Origin: Pseudomonadota bacterium
GTDB taxonomy: Bacteria; Pseudomonadota; Alphaproteobacteria; Rhizobiales; Devosiaceae
Length of the DNA: 7,219 bases
Reading direction: 5' to 3'
Assembly (NCBI GenBank): GCA_023415605.1
Contig: JAEZKB010000147.1
Coordinates: 1 to 7,219, forward strand
Below the pieces are notes generated by a model, which worked only from the letters and a program-made list of their open reading frames with translations, was not told the origin of the DNA and did not search any database. Each line of letters opens with the position of its first letter. Position 1 is the stretch's first letter. Below are positions 5,716 through 7,219 of the stretch, piece by piece. Both the position numbers and the translations under genes were made by a program.

Positions 5716-6537
5716 TCAGTGGGCCATGAAGACTGGGATCGATGCCTCGGTGAGCACGTCTCTGGTCGCGCCGCCAAGAATTGTCTCACGCAACCTCGAG
5801 TGACCGTAGGCGCCCATCACCATGAGGCCTGCGCTGGAAGCGTGTGCCTCCCGGAGCAGGGCGGAAGCCGTGTCCGGGTCCCCTGGAACCGTGCGAATGT
5901 CAGCTGTCACGCCGTGGCGGGCAAGATGGGTGCCGATGTCTGTGCTCTCGGAAATACCGATCGAACCCTCGCCAGACACGAGGATAACATCGACGGACGA
6001 TGCCATTCGCAGGAGCGGCATCGCCTCCGCCACTGCTCTTGCCGACTCCCGCGTGTTCTTCCAACCGACGACGATACGGTCCAGCTGTGGACGTTGCTCG
6101 ATCTTTGGCGGCAGGAAGATGCAGGCTCGGCCCGCTTCGAACAGGACGGACTCCTCGATATGAGCCGACCCCACAGGGTCACCATAGGGTCGCGTTCCGA
6201 TGAACAGGTCGGCCAGCCGCGCTTCGGAGGCCAAGGCACTTCCCACTGCCTCCGGAAAGGCATCGACGCGGCGCAGATCGCTTCGACCGCCCCCCACTTC
6301 GGACAACAGCTGCCTCAGTCGCTCGCCGATCTCGTCGGCCTGCTTGTTGGCGTTCGCGATCAGCTCCTGAAGGACGACGGAGCCCGACACATCGGTGTAG
6401 GAGAGGATGCCCGGGAGTACGTTCACCTGCAGGCCGGTGAGGTGCGCATCGAGACGCTCGGCTAGGCCGGCTGCGTACTTCAGCCGGATGGTGTCTTCAG
6501 GCGAGCCCGTCAAATGAACGACGATGTCCTTGATCAT
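5716..6537 (-). CDS. Tandem-domain universal stress protein (UspA family)
   Basis: A 273-aa cytoplasmic protein with two Usp domains. The first (about 1-145) opens with MIKDIVVHLTGS and ends with ESVLFEAGRACIFLPP. The second (about 150-273) opens with DRIVVGWKNTRESARAV and carries GAYGHSRLRETILGGAT from residue 242, the G-x2-G-x9-G nucleotide-binding signature with Gly in place of the usual Ser/Thr. It is a paralogue of the plus-strand usp at 3034, with a better-preserved N-terminal half. ATG 6537 lies 9 bp after the stop of the upstream 147-aa gene, and its likely ribosome binding site (TAGGA) overlaps that stop, so both are probably translated from one mRNA started at the FixK box at 7046. 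The role in hypoxic stress is inferred from the regulatory context. Confidence 0.92.
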   Translation of the reverse strand: MIKDIVVHLTGSPEDTIRLKYAAGLAERLDAHLTGLQVNVLPGILSYTDVSGSVVLQELIANANKQADEIGERLRQLLSEVGGGRSDLRRVDAFPEAVGSALASEARLADLFIGTRPYGDPVGSAHIEESVLFEAGRACIFLPPKIEQRPQLDRIVVGWKNTRESARAVAEAMPLLRMASSVDVILVSGEGSIGISESTDIGTHLARHGVTADIRTVPGDPDTASALLREAHASSAGLMVMGAYGHSRLRETILGGATRDVLTEASIPVFMAH

Positions 6538-6546
6538 GACGATGTC

Positions 6547-6990
6547 CTACAGGGGTTTGATCGAGGTGACTTGGAAGGTGTGGAAGCGGCCGTCGTCTTC
6601 CTTGATGCCCACGTACTCGCCGACGGTGAAGCGCTCTGTTTCGAGCCGGAACCCATGTTCGTCCGTCGCGTCCCCTGGGTAGTCGAAGATCCAGTGGCCG
6701 CCCGGACCGTGGATGATCAGCCCTGTCACGGCCTCTTCACCGGGACGTTCCCGTCTCACTCGGCACAGCGCCCGCCGCTGTCGCCACGCCGCCGCGTCGA
6801 TCCGCCCGTCTGCTAAGAGCGGGAGGTAGAGGTGATAGGCATGTGAGCTATTCCCGAGCGGGTTACTCCCTGGCTCCCGCGCCAGAACTAGGGTGACGTG
6901 GGAGATCGGTGGGGGCAGGGCGCCGGAGGGTTTTGGGATCTCGCGGACCCCGTGGCCCGCCAGCCGTATTGGATACTCGTTCGTCGCCAT
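6547..6990 (-). CDS. Uncharacterised 147-aa protein in FixK-box operon with usp
   Basis: Not assigned to a named family. The protein is soluble, without signal peptide or membrane helices. The N-terminal half (1-65) is proline-rich around 19-28, then has a SHVTLVLAREPGS strand and an HAYHLYLPLLADGRID segment. The middle is strongly basic (about 69-82, many Arg). The C-terminal half (about 88-147) reads as a beta-rich module, GLIIHGPGGHWIFDYP then FRLETERFTVGEYVGIKED and HTFQVTSI, perhaps a small barrel. The start at 6990 is well supported: AAGGAG lies 6 nt before the ATG. The frame stays open further upstream, but that part includes the FixK box and the end of another gene. It leads an operon with the usp, so it is a probable FixK-dependent stress gene. 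The function is unknown. Confidence 0.8.
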   Translation of the reverse strand: MATNEYPIRLAGHGVREIPKPSGALPPPISHVTLVLAREPGSNPLGNSSHAYHLYLPLLADGRIDAAAWRQRRALCRVRRERPGEEAVTGLIIHGPGGHWIFDYPGDATDEHGFRLETERFTVGEYVGIKEDDGRFHTFQVTSIKPL

Positions 6991-7045
6991 CACATGCTCC
7001 TTGGCTCGATGGGCAAGAACATGCGGTGTGGTGAGGAAAGCTTCG

Positions 7046-7059
7046 TTGATCACGATCAA
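7046..7059 (-). promoter_or_regulatory. Perfect FixK/Fnr box upstream of the 147-aa gene/usp operon
   Basis: TTGATCACGATCAA is an exact, fully symmetric Fnr/FixK consensus (TTGAT-N4-ATCAA). It lies 55 nt before the minus-strand ATG at 6990. A class II centre at -41.5 predicts a start near 7011 and a leader of about 20 nt containing AAGGAG. It is the strongest site in the window. Confidence 0.85.
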
Positions 7060-7124
7060 ATAGGGCAGGGCTGGGTCAACCGTCGCTATTTGCCTTTGTC
7101 CCTCTCTCAGCAGGGGATGCCCGA

Positions 7125-7219
7125 TTAGCCGATGGTTGTCCCGAAAACGGCCCCTATCGACGCAGTCAGCGCCATGGCCATGGCGCCCCAGAACAAAACC
7201 CGGACTGTTGGCTTCCATG
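7125..7219 (-). CDS. C-terminal tip of a membrane protein, possibly VIT family (partial)
   Basis: The last 31 codons or so of a minus-strand gene cut by the window edge, ending in TAA at 7125-7127. The residues WKPTVRVLFWGAMAMALT then ASIGAVFGTTIG form one hydrophobic helix after a basic stretch, as at the C-terminus of an inner-membrane protein. The R-x-x-x-W-G-A-x-A-M-A-x-T-A-x-I-G pattern resembles the last helix of VIT1/CCC1-type Fe/Mn transporters, but this is too short to be sure. The alternative minus-strand frame that continues into the 147-aa gene gives Arg/His-rich, unconvincing protein here. The 65 bp between this stop and the FixK box hold no clear terminator. Confidence 0.5.
   Translation of the reverse strand, partial: WKPTVRVLFWGAMAMALTASIGAVFGTTIG

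Noticed and set aside
5719..6465. 248-codon plus-strand frame opposite the second usp
   Set aside because: The minus-strand Usp is clearly the real gene; the plus-strand product is low-quality antisense translation.
7169..7186. 18-bp perfect palindrome GCGCCATGGCCATGGCGC
   Set aside because: It falls inside the partial membrane-protein gene and is explained by the repeated Ala-Met codons (GCC ATG GCC ATG GCG). Conservation as DNA in relatives would be needed to revive it.
6991..7218. Possible N-terminal extension of the 147-aa gene up to 7218
   Set aside because: It would translate through the FixK box and through the end of the membrane-protein gene; the ATG at 6990 has a good AAGGAG site.
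1..7219. tRNA/rRNA genes, CRISPR arrays, insertion sequences, phage genes
   Set aside because: None seen: no regular repeat-spacer units, transposase motifs, terminal inverted repeats or RNA gene signatures were found by reading.

Overview
The window looks like a low-oxygen (FixLJ-K) regulatory island from a GC-rich alphaproteobacterium. The evidence is a heme-PAS FixL kinase, an overlapping fixJ, a FixK-type Crp/Fnr regulator lacking the Fnr cysteines, and FixK/Fnr-type boxes in front of neighbouring genes. The lineage could be Hyphomicrobiales or Sphingomonadales. No nitrogen-fixation or cytochrome oxidase genes are visible, so the circuit probably controls hypoxia adaptation; that is inference.

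Left part (+ strand, 1-2952): the 3' part of fixL (cut by the window edge), fixJ overlapping it by 8 bp, a 114-aa degenerate receiver protein resembling the FixL feedback inhibitor FixT, then fixK. A near-consensus FixK box precedes the FixT-like gene. A 12-bp perfect palindrome lies in front of fixK and is a candidate FixJ operator.

Middle part (+ strand, 2953-4968): a perfect FixK box (TTGA-N6-TCAA) followed by a tight four-gene operon: a tandem universal stress protein, a cytoplasmic protein with three BON domains, and two small proteins. The two small proteins are not recognised but align to each other without gaps over 54 residues and share an H-x3-C-x-C motif.

Right part (- strand, 4965-7219): the 3' tip of a membrane-protein gene (perhaps VIT family), a perfect FixK box, an uncharacterised 147-aa gene with a second universal stress protein 9 bp behind it, and a separate GyrI-like domain gene. 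The GyrI-like gene converges on the last small protein gene, and their stop codons share the four bases CTAG.

Model: FixL senses O2 through heme and phosphorylates FixJ. FixJ turns on fixK, and FixK turns on two facing stress operons plus the FixT-like gene, which would damp FixL. The three FixK-type boxes all lie 53-57 nt from the start codon they serve, as expected for class II activation. The least described parts are the paired CxC mini-proteins and the 147-aa protein.
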